Shown here in pieces: positions 24,601-33,601 of a stretch of 64,000 nucleotides of DNA. A model generated the notes under the pieces. It was not told where the DNA came from, made no database searches, and saw only the letters and a program-made list of their open reading frames with translations. Position 1 is the first letter of the stretch. Every line of letters starts with the position of its first letter. The stretch is taken from positions 23,204,563-23,268,562 of the forward strand of contig CM040755.1 of the NCBI GenBank assembly GCA_022829145.1, written 5' to 3'. The DNA comes from Albula goreensis (lineage: Eukaryota; Chordata; Actinopteri; Albuliformes; Albulidae). A program made the translations under genes and the position numbers.

Positions 24601-25412
24601 AGAGGCTTTAATTTACATGAGCACCCAAGGTACAACAAGGAGTCATTATGTAAAGGATTCCAGCCGCAGACATCCATATTTAATTTAGGTGTTTCGTGTA
24701 ACTGAAAGGGATCTCGACCATGGCAGTTTGATCGAAAAGCTTGCAGAACAAGTGCAAGAGGCAAACTAGTTACAAAAAAAAAAATACAAGAGAAGACCCA
24801 TTATATGGGAAAATATCTGTGTAAAAGTCATACTTGGTTTCCTTCGTTGTTTCCCTGTGCTGGGAAAATGGATGTGCCGGCCCATCTTATGCTGCATGTG
24901 GCTTGTCTAGGAGAGCCCAGCGGCAAGAGCTGTTGGTATGATCCAGAGGCAGAAGTTTAACCATTGCTGCTGTGCTCATTTCACCCCAAAAGCTGTAAAA
25001 TGGCGTTGCTAGATAGGCATTATGTATGTTTTGTTTCTGCTCCTGATATTACACATTCTAAAGTCACCTGTTTGCATGACCACTATTTCCCAAATGACCA
25101 GAGGGATGCTCAGTTTTGAATACTCATTCAAACTAATCAAAACTTTTCACCTCCTAAATTGAGCAGCTCTGATGTTTTATGTGTGGTACCAGTTTTGCAT
25201 GTGATTTTATATGTGAAATAAATTGACCTCTGAGTGTCTTTAAGAGCACATGATGCTCACTTTTAAAAAGAAAAGACATTAAAGCCTGAGAAGACATCTT
25301 GACCTAAACTCTCTCTTTCCTTTGTAGTCTCCGATCGGACCAGGCCATGAGAGGAGCTACAAATGGGCAGAGGAAGAAGAAATCTCTGGCAGCCAACCTC
25401 CACTGCAGCTAG
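61..25412 (+). CDS. Long coiled-coil protein, 3' part of gene (21 exons, 5' partial)
   Basis: Twenty-one exons join with consistent splice phase into one open frame of 1,058 codons ending in TAG at 25410-25412. The first visible exon begins at an acceptor at 60, so the N-terminus lies off the left edge. The product is almost entirely Leu/Glu/Gln/Arg-rich heptad repeat, with no membrane segment or catalytic motif. One less coil-like island (exon 5564-5686) contains Tyr-Arg-Ala-Thr-His and Asp-Leu-Asp-Tyr. The tail is basic (Gly-Gln-Arg-Lys-Lys-Lys). Exon spans: 61-216, 2729-2950, 3181-3411, 4078-4308, 5564-5686, 7266-7392, 7972-8129, 8461-8707, 10605-10794, 12507-12660, 13003-13170, 15217-15384, 15895-16062, 16156-16323, 17784-17951, 18239-18301, 18488-18597, 18945-19019, 20062-20155, 20586-20656, 25328-25412. 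The size and the Trp-Val-Lys-Glu-Gln-Lys C-terminal coil suggest a PMFBP1-like sperm/centrosome coiled-coil protein, but that is a guess; other CCDC families are possible. Confidence 0.85.
217..2728 (+). other. Intron with CA repeats and CNE-like stretches
   Basis: It holds a CA-rich tract at 225-340, a second near 1484-1520, a GA tract near 1726-1756 and a CA tract near 2008-2034. The stretches 1590-1960 and 2190-2360 look like vertebrate conserved non-coding DNA (homeobox-type TAAT/ATTA and GATTGATG motifs, balanced composition). No exon is seen. Confidence 0.4.
2729..2950 (+). CDS. Coiled-coil gene exon
   Basis: It has 74 codons, phase 0-0, acceptor tgttccag and donor GAG|gtgagt. It encodes heptads such as LREELEQKEEEV and ends in a run of glutamates. 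Confidence 0.82.
3181..3411 (+). CDS. Coiled-coil gene exon, 77 codons
   Basis: It has 231 nt, phase 0-0, acceptor actggcag and donor CAG|gtcagt. Leucines at exon residues 8, 15, 18 and 22 occupy the same positions as hydrophobic residues in the next exon, also 231 nt, suggesting exon duplication. Confidence 0.85.
4078..4308 (+). CDS. Coiled-coil gene exon, 77 codons
   Basis: It has 231 nt, phase 0-0, acceptor tctcctcag and donor CAG|gtcagt. The protein is exactly 11 heptads long and in register with the preceding exon. A CA repeat (4326-4378) follows the donor closely. Confidence 0.85.
4326..4378 (+). repeat. (CA)n microsatellite just after a splice donor
   Basis: This nearly pure CA run starts 17 bases into the 4309-5563 intron. 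A complementary GT-rich run (5490-5550) lies just before that intron's acceptor. Confidence 0.9.
5490..5550 (+). repeat. (GT)n-rich tract just before a splice acceptor
   Basis: This interrupted GT run ends about 13 bases before the exon at 5564. It is complementary to the CA run at the other end of the same intron. Confidence 0.85.
5564..5686 (+). CDS. Coiled-coil gene exon with a non-coil island
   Basis: It has 41 codons, phase 0-0, acceptor tctcatcccag and donor CAG|gtaggg. It is unlike the other exons: aromatic, His and Asp residues (FSAYRATHIHPDLDYE) interrupt the heptads, perhaps a hinge or binding site. A GT-rich run lies directly before the acceptor. Confidence 0.8.
5687..7265 (+). 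other. Intron, no gene seen
   Basis: The 5870-6310 part is GC-balanced with CNE-like sequence (for example AGATTGATTGCCCTGCCG near 6135). The rest is AT-rich with no recognisable feature. Confidence 0.3.
7266..7392 (+). CDS. Coiled-coil gene exon
   Basis: It has 127 nt, phase 0 to 1, acceptor ctgtcccccag and donor ACAG|gtgaga. It encodes Leu/Gln heptads ending in Lys-Ser-Ser-Ser-Val-Thr. The split Gly/Glu codon is completed in frame at 7972. Confidence 0.8.
7972..8129 (+). CDS. Coiled-coil gene exon with repeated donor region
   Basis: It has 158 nt, phase 1 to 0, acceptor gtgtttgcag and donor AGCAG|gtaact. The donor region is repeated every 32 bp downstream (8121-8248). The copy at 8226 would extend this exon by 96 nt (32 codons) without a stop. 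Confidence 0.8.
8121..8248 (+). repeat. 32-bp tandem repeat spanning an exon end and its donor
   Basis: Four copies of an AGAGAGCAG|GTACTACAGAGTC-like unit occur with junctions at 8130, 8162, 8194 and 8226, exactly 32 bp apart. The second copy has CT in place of GT; the other three keep a usable donor. Confidence 0.85.
8461..8707 (+). CDS. Coiled-coil gene exon
   Basis: It has 247 nt, phase 0 to 1, acceptor gctgctttgcag and donor GACACAG|gtgaga. It is rich in Arg/Glu/Ala heptads. Several further copies of an ACAGGTAAG-like donor lie in the next 150 bases. Confidence 0.82.
8700..8890 (+). repeat. Degenerate repeat of donor-like sequence
   Basis: ACACAG|GT-type junctions recur at 8708, 8749, 8809 and 8856, and CTCAG|GTAA at 8792. 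The phrase GAGACAGTAAACAC-CCTGAGA recurs at 8761 and 8871. All lie in the intron after the exon ending at 8707. Confidence 0.7.
8891..10604 (+). other. Intron, no gene seen
   Basis: Apart from the CA array it holds a CNE-like GC-balanced part (9170-9480), a short SINE-tail relic near 9078-9112 and AT-rich sequence from 9780 to 10500. Confidence 0.3.
9488..9680 (+). repeat. CA-rich repeat with about 60-bp higher-order unit
   Basis: The phrase CACCATATG-ATACACACACGCCTCAT recurs three times (near 9500, 9565 and 9630), separated by CA runs. This makes a small intronic minisatellite. Confidence 0.8.
10605..10794 (+). CDS. Coiled-coil gene exon
   Basis: It has 190 nt, phase 1 to 2, acceptor gcccctggcag and donor TACAG|gtgcag. 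The acceptor completes Ala from the upstream G. It contains heptads such as VVRAEQAQRRLQAELRRL. Confidence 0.82.
11351..11545 (+). mobile_element. tRNA-derived SINE, + strand, decayed
   Basis: It opens GGGCAGCAGTGTAGAGTAAC (A-box region). A decayed B box (GGTTTGATTCTCAG), the phrase TTGTACCCTTATGCAAGATACTT and a tail resembling GGATATTAGCATCTATAAAATATAATGTAA follow. This is the common teleost SINE layout, inserted in the 10795-12506 intron. Confidence 0.75.
12507..12660 (+). CDS. Coiled-coil gene exon
   Basis: It has 154 nt, phase 2 to 0, acceptor gtgtggcag and donor CAGCAG|gtaggc. The frame continues from the AG left by the previous exon (Arg-Val-Leu-Val-Glu). Confidence 0.8.
13003..13170 (+). 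CDS. Coiled-coil gene, first of five 168-nt exons
   Basis: It has 56 codons (eight heptads), phase 0-0. The acceptor (tgtgtataccag) is GT-rich and almost lacks a pyrimidine tract. The donor is CTG|gtcagt, followed within about 40 bases by the large minisatellite. Confidence 0.82.
13211..14398 (+). repeat. Intronic minisatellite, about 28 units
   Basis: Units of about 37-50 bp consist of a variable CA/TACA run plus CCCTGTCACTCAGCTCTGTACAGTAA. I count 28 copies of GCTCTGTA. Variants such as CCCTATTACTCAG cluster in the first third and CTCTGTCACTCAG in the last, so the array is structured. It lies about 40 bases after the donor of the first 168-nt exon. Confidence 0.92.
14400..15216 (+). other. 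Intron remainder, CNE-like, no gene seen
   Basis: This is GC-balanced, non-repetitive sequence (14480-15130) with ATTA-rich motifs. Short open frames here show no protein-like composition. Confidence 0.3.
15217..15384 (+). CDS. Coiled-coil gene, second 168-nt exon
   Basis: It has 56 codons, phase 0-0, acceptor tccttccacag and donor GAG|gtcaga. Hydrophobic residues at exon positions 8, 11, 15 and 18 match the neighbouring 168-nt exons. The end is His-rich (SHGHRHSQE). Confidence 0.85.
15895..16062 (+). CDS. Coiled-coil gene, third 168-nt exon
   Basis: It has 56 codons, phase 0-0, acceptor tttctctag and donor CTG|gtgagg. It is Ala/Arg/Glu-rich, with Val-8, Leu-11 and Leu-15 in the shared register. 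Confidence 0.85.
16156..16323 (+). CDS. Coiled-coil gene, fourth 168-nt exon
   Basis: It has 56 codons, phase 0-0, acceptor gatgctcag and donor GAG|gtgaat. The preceding intron is only 93 bases. Val-8, Leu-11 and Leu-15 match the other 168-nt exons. Confidence 0.85.
16324..17783 (+). other. Intron, no gene seen
   Basis: 16640-17200 is GC-balanced with a short GT run near 16900. 17280-17760 is AT-rich and resembles an old repeat, without ends I can define. Confidence 0.3.
17784..17951 (+). CDS. Coiled-coil gene, fifth 168-nt exon
   Basis: It has 56 codons, phase 0-0, acceptor tgcccctccag and donor CAG|gtcaca. Leu-8, Leu-11 and Leu-15 fit the shared register. It ends Tyr-His-Asn-Arg-Val-Asn-Gln. 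Confidence 0.85.
18239..18301 (+). CDS. Coiled-coil gene short exon
   Basis: It has 63 nt (21 codons, three heptads), phase 0-0, acceptor gtcttgcag and donor GAG|gtgtgc. It reads LNSQLDMMKKKFRTAANE. Confidence 0.8.
18488..18597 (+). CDS. Coiled-coil gene exon
   Basis: It has 110 nt, phase 0 to 2, acceptor gggtcccag and donor CAGAA|gtaggt. It contains VVSNVNQWVKEQK, the most distinctive part of the C-terminal coil. A TCTG repeat lies just upstream. Confidence 0.8.
18945..19019 (+). CDS. Coiled-coil gene exon
   Basis: It has 75 nt, phase 2-2, acceptor cctcttcacag and donor AAGGA|gtgagt. It joins to read KQANEKLGSTIKEQSKKIV. Confidence 0.8.
19020..20061 (+). other. Intron, no gene seen
   Basis: Unremarkable sequence with no recognisable feature; no exon seen. 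Confidence 0.3.
20062..20155 (+). CDS. Coiled-coil gene exon
   Basis: It has 94 nt, phase 2 to 0, acceptor gtgctccag and donor AGG|gtgagt. It is the final strong heptad stretch (LHRENRRLKAELDDSR). Confidence 0.8.
20586..20656 (+). CDS. Coiled-coil gene, penultimate exon
   Basis: It has 71 nt, phase 0 to 2, acceptor cttgttccag and donor GCAGC|gtgagt. The predicted protein is no longer coiled coil (Ser/Gly/Arg-rich). The following intron is 4.67 kb, the longest in the window. Confidence 0.7.
20657..25327 (+). other. 4.67-kb last intron with CNE-like block
   Basis: 20657-22640 is AT-rich without recognisable content. From about 22640 to 24290 the sequence is GC-balanced, with many homeodomain-type motifs (TTTATTG, TTAATTG, ATTATTCATAC) and no ORF of protein character. 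This is typical of conserved regulatory DNA. Conservation itself cannot be checked here. Confidence 0.35.
25328..25412 (+). CDS. Coiled-coil gene, last coding exon and stop
   Basis: It has 85 nt, phase 2, after acceptor tcctttgtag, and ends in TAG. It encodes a short basic tail (GQRKKKSLAANLHCS). The frame and the good acceptor support it, but a different terminal exon cannot be excluded. Confidence 0.65.
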
Positions 25413-26276
25413 TGTGTGACCACTCCACATTCCAGCGCACCACCAGGCCCTGCAATTAGGGAAGCAGCAGTCAATTTAACAGTCTCTGTCCAATCAGAGA
25501 AAAGCAGGTGACCAGGCCCCAGATCACCTGGAGCCAGTGCTGTTGTATCTCAGGGGTAAGGCCTGTTGGGACACCCGCACAGATGAAACATTCAGTGGTC
25601 TCAAAACGCGTAACTGCAGGGCGTGTTCACAGATGACACGAAACTGAAAGCATTTAGAGTGAACAAATGTCATGACATAGTGATGGCCGAAATGAAGTTT
25701 CATGAGCCCCCGTACTGTGGAGCTATACTCAGCTGTGAATCATTTACTTGCCTGAACCAATCAAAAATGTTTTTTCCTCCTCATTAGGTACTCCCACATT
25801 ACTAGAATGTTTTTATTGCTGTTGATGTCCGAATATATTAATGAAGGATTAGATTATTTTTTGGCATCCTTAACTTATTTTTATACTTTTGAAAAGCACT
25901 GGTGACCTACCATTGAAGCAGATGCAGGGTGATATGTCATATGACTTAATTTTAATATCTCCTCATTGTATTTTTGTTCCTTTCACTTTATACTGGAGAT
26001 TTATCATTAGTAATCAGTAACTATAATTGTGTGTCTTCAGTGTGCCAGTTTCCAATTATGGAAATTATAATGAAATATACAGATCACATTTTAAAGGATT
26101 GTACATCGTAACATACTTCATGGATCCTTTTTTCCACGGACCACTGCAAAAGCCCTGTGTGGCATGTAACTTTTCAGGCCCATTCCGTGCCATCTAACCA
26201 GGAATAAATCCATCAGGTTTCTACCCCGAGCCAATGTGAAAGTTTTAGCATTGACGAAAGCTTTAGTGGTTTGCAC

Positions 26277-26282
26277 AATAAA
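26277..26282 (+). other. Candidate poly(A) signal for the coiled-coil gene
   Basis: This is an AATAAA about 865 bases after the stop. A second AATAAA is at 26592-26597. The sequence between the stop and these sites would be 3' UTR. Confidence 0.35.
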
Positions 26283-28193
26283 GGAAATGTTCTCATGAAT
26301 GCAAGTTCTATGAAAGAAGACAATCAATGTCATTTAAAAAGCAGTACCCTATGCAAAGCTGCTGCATTGTTTTTACTGTCAGGATTTATACAGGGTTAAG
26401 TCTAGAAATATGACTGTAAAAGCTAATTTGAATGTATCCTTTTAAAAAGCCAATGTGTTTGGTTTGTGTGCCTTTATAATGTGACATTGTCAAAAAAATA
26501 TAAATATGGACATGATTCATGGAAGGGTCTTTCTTCTGTGTGAATGTTTATTTTGTATTTTCCCTTACGATAATATTCATGGAATTGAGAGAATAAATAT
26601 CTACAAATTTGAAAGCCAATTTTGCCAGTTTTGACAACCACTTACACTTGTAAATTATGCTGTACACTTGTACATTAAATTAACAAAAACAGTCATCCTC
26701 GTTGTTTGATCTATTCTGTCTAATTGGTCAAACTGGCCATTTCAGTAGGCCAAAAGGTTTGCAGTGTGTATAATTTTGACTATAAAGTTTGGTGAAGTTA
26801 TCTGTACACTCAGGTGTTAAAGTATTGAATTTTCTTGTCAGATGGACTTGAAAACTATTAAGGCAGAAGGAGGTAATGGAGTTTTTTGACATATTTGTTA
26901 TTAATGATGTTGGGTCAACAGTAAATTAATGTGTGGTTGGGTGATGGGAGCATTGTGCCATAATATGCTGTTTTATAATGTTGAAAAAAGTTTGGCTTGA
27001 AAATATTTCATATTTTTAATCCAAAAGTTAGTCACTGTCCATAAACACTCACTGAACTGTAAGTCTTGTACTTTTCCTTGATTTCATAATTGTCTTGGTG
27101 TTTGGAAGGGGGTGTGGGCGAGTTTCAAATCCCCAAAGCCCCTCGTTATAGTTTGCCAACAATTAGCTCAGCGTGTTGTCTGTGTGCCTGGGCGTTTCAG
27201 AGAGGGCAGAAGCGAGAATTTGGAGCCCGCAACAGCCCCCCGGGGAGGGCACGCGGAGCGGTTTCCGGGTCGATGGTATCGAGCCACTGCATTCACGCGC
27301 TGGCAGCACGGGAGGATTAATCCGAGCCTTACAGGAAGAGGCGGCCGTCCCTTTTCGCCCGGGCGAAATCAATAGGCAACATTCTCTCTAGCACTGCAAG
27401 TCAATACGCAACACTTAAGGTGTCTGAGGAAACTAAAGAACGCCAATAATTGTTATTAATGCCCCAGATTCCCCCCCAAGTGATCCGTTTAAGGGTGATT
27501 CCAGCGTAACTGACACCGCTCTCACATGGCATGCACGCTATCGCTGCCCCCCAGCTATTTGCGCGCACGGACAGGCGGGAGGGAGGCACACACATGCAAA
27601 CACGCAGAGGAGAGTTCACACGCACATACGTGTTCACCCAAGCAACCCTGACTAATCAGCAATACAGTACATACACTCACCTAAAAACGCAGTTTTACAA
27701 ATGCAAAGAAAGATGAAGAACCAAAATCTGAGGAGTATCTTATGCCTTCAAGGTTGCATAAAGTGATAACTTTCAGCATGTAAAAATCAGCAAAAGTAAG
27801 CATGCTGTAGTTATTGTATGCGGGCAGCATACATTTTTCAACTAACCCATTTTCCCCTGCAGTGACCACTCAGTAAATTGAGCGGGGCTTCAGAGATTAA
27901 GTGCATTGTTGCTTTTCTTCCAATATGCAATCAATATCAGGGAGAAAGGTGGAGGGCTAGGCTGAGACAAAATTCTTAGCTACTCAAAGGCTGATAGAAT
28001 AATTGGTCACAATGGCTGTGTTCTGGTCCAGTAAAATGCCCAGGGCGTGGAATTCTTAAGGGCTTGGTCTGACTTTCATATTTTGAAACTAATTTAATTT
28101 TTATGTGAACAACTCCTATTGTGGTTTGTGAAGCATTTTTCTGGAATAGGCAAAAAAAACTCAATAAAAAAACACTATCAGTCCACTTCAAGG

Positions 28194-28619
28194 TAGGGCC
28201 ACACAATAAGCCTTTAAAATGTTATCACAATAAATTCAGACTTTTTGGTGATAACAAAAACATATTCTGATAAAATTTGCTGTCTCAAGTCTGAAATGAC
28301 ACACGGACGACTTTCAACAAATACAAATAGAAATTAGGTCAAACAAATCAGTCAGTAAATCGACTGTTGTGTTTAACAAATACAACTTTCTTTTGAAGCT
28401 TTCTTTTGAATGCAGCTCTGCTCGTCCGGCTCTCCATTTTCACCAGCATTTTAACCGCAGACTCCATCTATGCAATTCTCGTGAGGCAATAGACTAGATC
28501 TTCTGAAGTAAGCTACAAAGCACATTTAAATACGCATCAAGCTAAATGCATATTTATTGTGATTAAATTATAATCCATTGTGAAAATAATGATAGTATCG
28601 TCATACTCATGCAGCCCTA
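28194..28619. mobile_element. hAT-type MITE with perfect 8-bp target duplication
   Basis: This 426-bp element has imperfect terminal inverted repeats. The left end reads TAGGGCCACACAATAAG; the right end, reverse-complemented, reads TAGGGCTGCATGAGTAT. It is flanked on both sides by CTTCAAGG (28186-28193 and 28620-28627). The 8-bp duplication and TAGGG-type ends are typical of hAT elements. No transposase is present, so it was mobilised in trans. Confidence 0.85.
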
Positions 28620-30978
28620 CTTCAAGGCTATTCAAGGTGTTCAGGAGTGGGTATTTATGCAGTTTTTCTCTTTGTTAAACTTTATGAGTCTAAGCTATCA
28701 GCCCTAATCTTCAGCAACAAACGCCCACTGACTCAGGAAAGAGTCTAACTGTGTGACTGTGTCCTCCTCCACTTCCTTCTCACACTAGTCATTGAATTAA
28801 GAGGGAAAATAAGAGCAAAATTGCAGCCAGATTTTCACAAAATGTACTGGTTTAAACTCAAATGTTATGAGAGTGTTCAGAGGGCCACTCACATACAGAA
28901 CCTCTTACCATACAAAGCGATCTTTTCCTCAATTCTGCAAAAGTGAAGGATGCACAACCCCAAACAATGCTTTTCTACTGCGCACTTCCGATGAAAAGCA
29001 GAAGTGATAGTGGGCAGTGGGTTTGTGGTGGTGGTAATGGCGGGGGTGGGGGGGGTTGTTACATTCTTTTCTAAATTGAATATGAGGGGCTGTGACAGGG
29101 ACAGGGGTGCTGAGGGGAAGCTCAAGCTAAGTTTCCAGCGGGCTCACCACAGCTCTGTCGCAGCCTTGGATGTAATTGGGTCCCAGAAGGCTGCCTCTTG
29201 GTTCTTGGAGAGGGACACAACAAAATCGAGGCGCGCCTCTTTCCTTCATCCAAGCGCCAGCGCTGCACCGCAGTTAATTAAAAGAGCAGTCAACATGGCC
29301 GCCCGTCCCATCAATCTCACTCATGCTCTTATTAAGTTTGTAATGACAGAGAAACCACCTCCGCCCCCTTCAACCCTCATTCCTGGCTGTTGACAGACAA
29401 ATGCATACTGTTGATGGTGGGGGGGGGGGGTTCATTTCAAAAAAGTATTGGCAGTCAACATAAAAACAATAAATAAACACTACATGATCCTTCCCCTCAA
29501 TAATCACCCTGAACCTACAATGGCAGGAAACATCTGTATGGTACACCTCTGTATGGTACAGCAGCCTTAGGGGTGAATCTACCTTATTGGCCATTTCCCC
29601 CCCCCCACACCCTACCACCACCACAAATAAAAATTTGCTCCCACAAACATCTCCCATGAAGGCTATTGCTGACAGTGCCAGTCAAGAGAGAATATCCAAA
29701 TGTCAGGCAATAGTAGAGATTGGGCTCATTATAGTATGGAAATCACCACAAACACACACAAACACACATGCACGCACGCACACACACACTGGCCTATCAG
29801 CTCCAAATTAAGCTGGCTCAGGGATTCCAGGGAAAGGAGAAACACTTCTTTGTCAACTTTACATTTACATATGTGATGTTGGGGAGAAAATAACATGAAA
29901 CAACTACAAAAGACAAAGGCTGGAGGACTGGGTTCCTACTAGCTGGCACATGGGAATAGATGCCAGTTATTAAACACCACAAGAAGTAAGAATTACTAGC
30001 GTGGCAACTTTTTTCACCATCGCACCAATGGTTGCTGACAGTACACAGGCCTACAATTTCAACTTACGGAGCACTTCAAAAAGCGTTGCTGGAGAAGCAA
30101 TGAATTTCGCACATATTAACGCTGTTTATGCCACTCAGAATGACCTAACGAATTTACATATTCCTTCAATTAAGCGAGACACCAGACACACCACTACCGT
30201 TTTCTTCATCTTCAGCTCGCAGTACATGAATGGCACACGGTGGCGAGAGTCCTTATCAGTGAGTTATTGAACTCATGTGAAGTGGATTCTTCCTTTTTTT
30301 CGCATCTTCTTAAATAGCTGAACACAATGCTGTAGTTTTTTTTTACCTGCACAAAAAATCTCAAACAAAATAGCATGCCATGACTCTTTTCCTCATAGCA
30401 TACTTTGAGATTCGCTTCTGATTGACTGCATCATCCCACAATTTTGAAATTGAATGATATCCATCTTTAAATCCATGAAAGACCGATGCCAAATCAACAC
30501 ATCCATGAAAAGGTCTGATGACCTCTAGGAGCAGGAAAATTCTGAATTTCATTCACAGCCAAAGGATACTGCTGTTTGACCGAGGAGGGTCATCCATCAT
30601 AATTATAATTCGACAGTGTAACCTCACCTTTCTGCCTGATCAGCGCCTGATTTCACACACTCGCCGGCTGTGGCTGCCCCAGCTAATTGAATTGTGCTCA
30701 TGGAACAGGGGTGCTGCTGGGGAAGAGGGAATTAATTAAGAACAGTAAGGTCTGTCCTCCTGCCAGTGCCACTAATGAGCACACATCGCTCTGCATGTGC
30801 TTATTTATTCAGATTAGCTCAGTTGTATTTGGGTCAATGACAAACAAAGCTTCTCAAAAGGTATTTTTAAAAAGTCTTTTCAAAGTGGATGTAATGCATA
30901 TTTTTGAGTTTGGAACAACATGTTTAATCAAGTCTCATTTCTTAAATAACATTTCAAAGTGTTTAAATTCACTTTTTT

Positions 30979-31402
30979 TCACCCTGATTTTTCCCCTTTT
31001 TTCCCAACCCAAATGTGCAACTGAACTTGACCTCACCGCAGCACCCACCCTGGCAGCTGTGAGAGGAGAAGTCGAGCAAGTGACTCCTCTGATTCATGTG
31101 ACAACGTTTTCACGTTGTGGCCGCACCACCAGCCACACACTGCCTATGATGCTGGACGAAGACGTAGTCAGCGTACAGTGTTCGTGCTGCTGCAGGCGCC
31201 CAAGCATGACAAGGAGGGTGCTATTGTGATGAGGCCAAGGGGAGTTAGGCCGACCTATCAAACCCGTATCGATCCCCGGCGAGGCTGGCCAATTGTTGCC
31301 CCGCCAATGGGGCCTCTGGCCATGGCCGGGGATGGCGAAGCCGGGAATCGAACCTCAGGACCCGTAGGCAGCAATTTATCCTATGAGCTACTCAGAGGCC
31401 CC
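30979..31402 (-). mobile_element. tRNA-derived SINE, 424 bp, - strand
   Basis: Read on the - strand it opens GGGGCCTCTGAGTAGCTCATAGGATAAATTGC (by pieces), with A-box-like TAGCTCATAGG and B-box GGTTCGATTCCCGG. A GC-rich body and an AT-rich tail end follow. It is flanked by the 15-bp duplication TAAATTCACTTTTTT (30964-30978 and 31403-31417). The intact duplication points to a fairly recent insertion. The small ORFs across it are not genes. Confidence 0.82.
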
Positions 31403-31616
31403 TAAATTCACTTTTTTACTATGTTTGTAACACTGCCCAAAAATGTCAGGTGGTGTATATAAAAATATACATATATTTTCCTACTATTTATTCTAAGTGA
31501 AATCTAAATCTTACACATAATTGCATTTTTATTTCAAACACGAAAAAAATGTTTTAGTCAACAGTCTCCATTTAAGTAAAAAAAGTAAACTGATCAAAAT
31601 CAGATCTGCCAAAAAA

Positions 31617-31714
31617 TCCTGACCCTAACCCTAGAAACCCTGACCCTAACCCTAATAACCCTAACCCTAATCCAAAAATGCTAATCCTAACACTAGAAAT
31701 CCTAACCCTAATAA
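31617..31714. repeat. Degenerate CCCTAA (telomere-like) tract
   Basis: The motif CCCTAACCCTAA and its variants (CCCTAATAA, CCCTAGAAA, CCTGACCCTAA) recur through about 100 bases. It could be an old interstitial telomeric insertion or a satellite of that motif. Confidence 0.8.
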
Positions 31715-33570
31715 TCTTTTAATAACTCTTTTGCCATTGCTATCAAATTCATACATATAACTTTTAAATAAAGAGTTGTATAATAAAATACATAGTATTA
31801 CATTGGTTGTACCACCTGACATGTGTACACCTGAAAGTGTATCAGCCTGCCTTTCAAGTTGAAAGTAGCTATTTATATTAATATTTGAGAGAGATCTAAA
31901 AACCTTTTCACTCAGCCATAAAGGTCACTTTGGGTCCTCTTGATGATGCAAGATCCTGTTTACTGTTTTTACCTCTTCATAATAAATGTCAAATTTTTAC
32001 AGTTGTGCCACCCTGACATTTGAGAACATACATATTGCTGGACATTATGTTTTTCAATTATCTCGACAGCTTTAAAACTATTGGTATTTGTAAATCATTC
32101 CATGGTATTTCATTTTTAATTTATTATCATTCAATACCAATAATTTCCTTAAGTCTGTTCATTTGCATGGATGGTTGTGCCATCTGGCATTTTGGGGGTT
32201 TGAGATGCCAAAACATAAAAGAATATATACTATTTGAATATCCTGAAAATGTATGGAAACTAAATTGAATTTTACATAATAAAACTGACACATGAATTTT
32301 ACAGAAATTGATACATGTCATGAATTGATTAAATTACTTTTAAAGTAATTTCAACACATTTAATGCAATTTAACCGATGTACGGTATTGCATCTTGGTAC
32401 CCTTGAGGTTAGAGGGACAAACCCATCAAATTGCTGCATAATGTTATTTAAATAATTAGTCCAGGTTAACTTAAAAACATGGTAGAATCTGCCCTCTAGT
32501 TAAAGGAGGAAGTTGTACAGAACCACTGTCTGTGCCATAGACTTTTTCAGGGTTAATGGGCTTAGGTTCAGAGAAGGTTTGGCACATTTATAGCAAGGCT
32601 GACATAAATTTGCCAACGGTAGGTACACTGAGAACACCATCCTTATGAAAATCACCCCTTTTATTATTGGCAGGGCAAACGGTGACAGCAGCAGTGAACA
32701 AAATCCCTTCGAAAAAATATGTGACAATGAAGCTGCTACGCTCCCTGTTGGGCAGAGTAAAGAAACTGAAACTCAAGTGGCCCAAAGATGCCCTGTTAAG
32801 AAGATTCATGACTAATACAAATATAAGATATGATATATACATGTGTACTCTTCTGTAAGGTCACAGCAAGACTAAATCATTTGTTAGAAGTCCTCCTTTC
32901 TTGCTGCAACAGAGGGCTCCCCATCCTTCACACCAGAGGCCACAAGCAGATTGGCAGATCACTGAGGGATTGCATGGGGCGTCTGGTTCTGGGTGCACAA
33001 GAGCCTCTTTCTCAAACAGGGCGTAACTAAGGGCCACAGCAGTCACCCAAAGCAGCTGTCAGTTTAAAAAGGGGAAAGGGGTATCACAATAGGTAGTAAA
33101 TGCAACATTTTTTGGAGTGCCGCTGACTCACCTGAAACCTCCATCTCTGGGAGGGCTACAGCCAACTGTACGTCAGTGTGTGTGACTCTCGACACTACCT
33201 AAGCTACCTGCATGGTCAGAACCCTGTGCTGTACTGTTATTTTATGTACCTCACAGACTTTTTTAGCCAAATCAACTCAAACAAGGTATATAAAATCTAG
33301 CTGACAACTACATGTGAAGTTCTGAATGTAAACAGCTGCAGTGGTTTTCACAGCCTTTGAACTGAAAAAGCGATTTGCACCTTGTGTTTTTTTTTACTTG
33401 CAATTATGTTAGAGGGAGGGGAAAATAACATGAAGTAGAACAGTAGAAGTACTTCAATGTACAGGCATTGCAATCTAGACAAAAGGTTGAATGTTGTTCC
33501 AAGAAGAAATACTCAAAGACAGAACAGACACACAAAGAAATGGGTTAACAGAGGACACAGTAAATGCTAT

Positions 33571-33601
33571 TTTCGCATCTACCTCTTCGGTAGATGCGAA
33601 A
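33571..33601. repeat. Perfect 13-bp hairpin
   Basis: TTTCGCATCTACC (33571-33583) and GGTAGATGCGAAA (33589-33601) are perfect inverted repeats around a TCTTC loop. No gene or known element explains it. Confidence 0.9.

Noticed and set aside
30687..31405. Open frames of 180 and 96 codons on the + strand
   Set aside because: They run through the 424-bp SINE and its flanks and have no protein-like composition.
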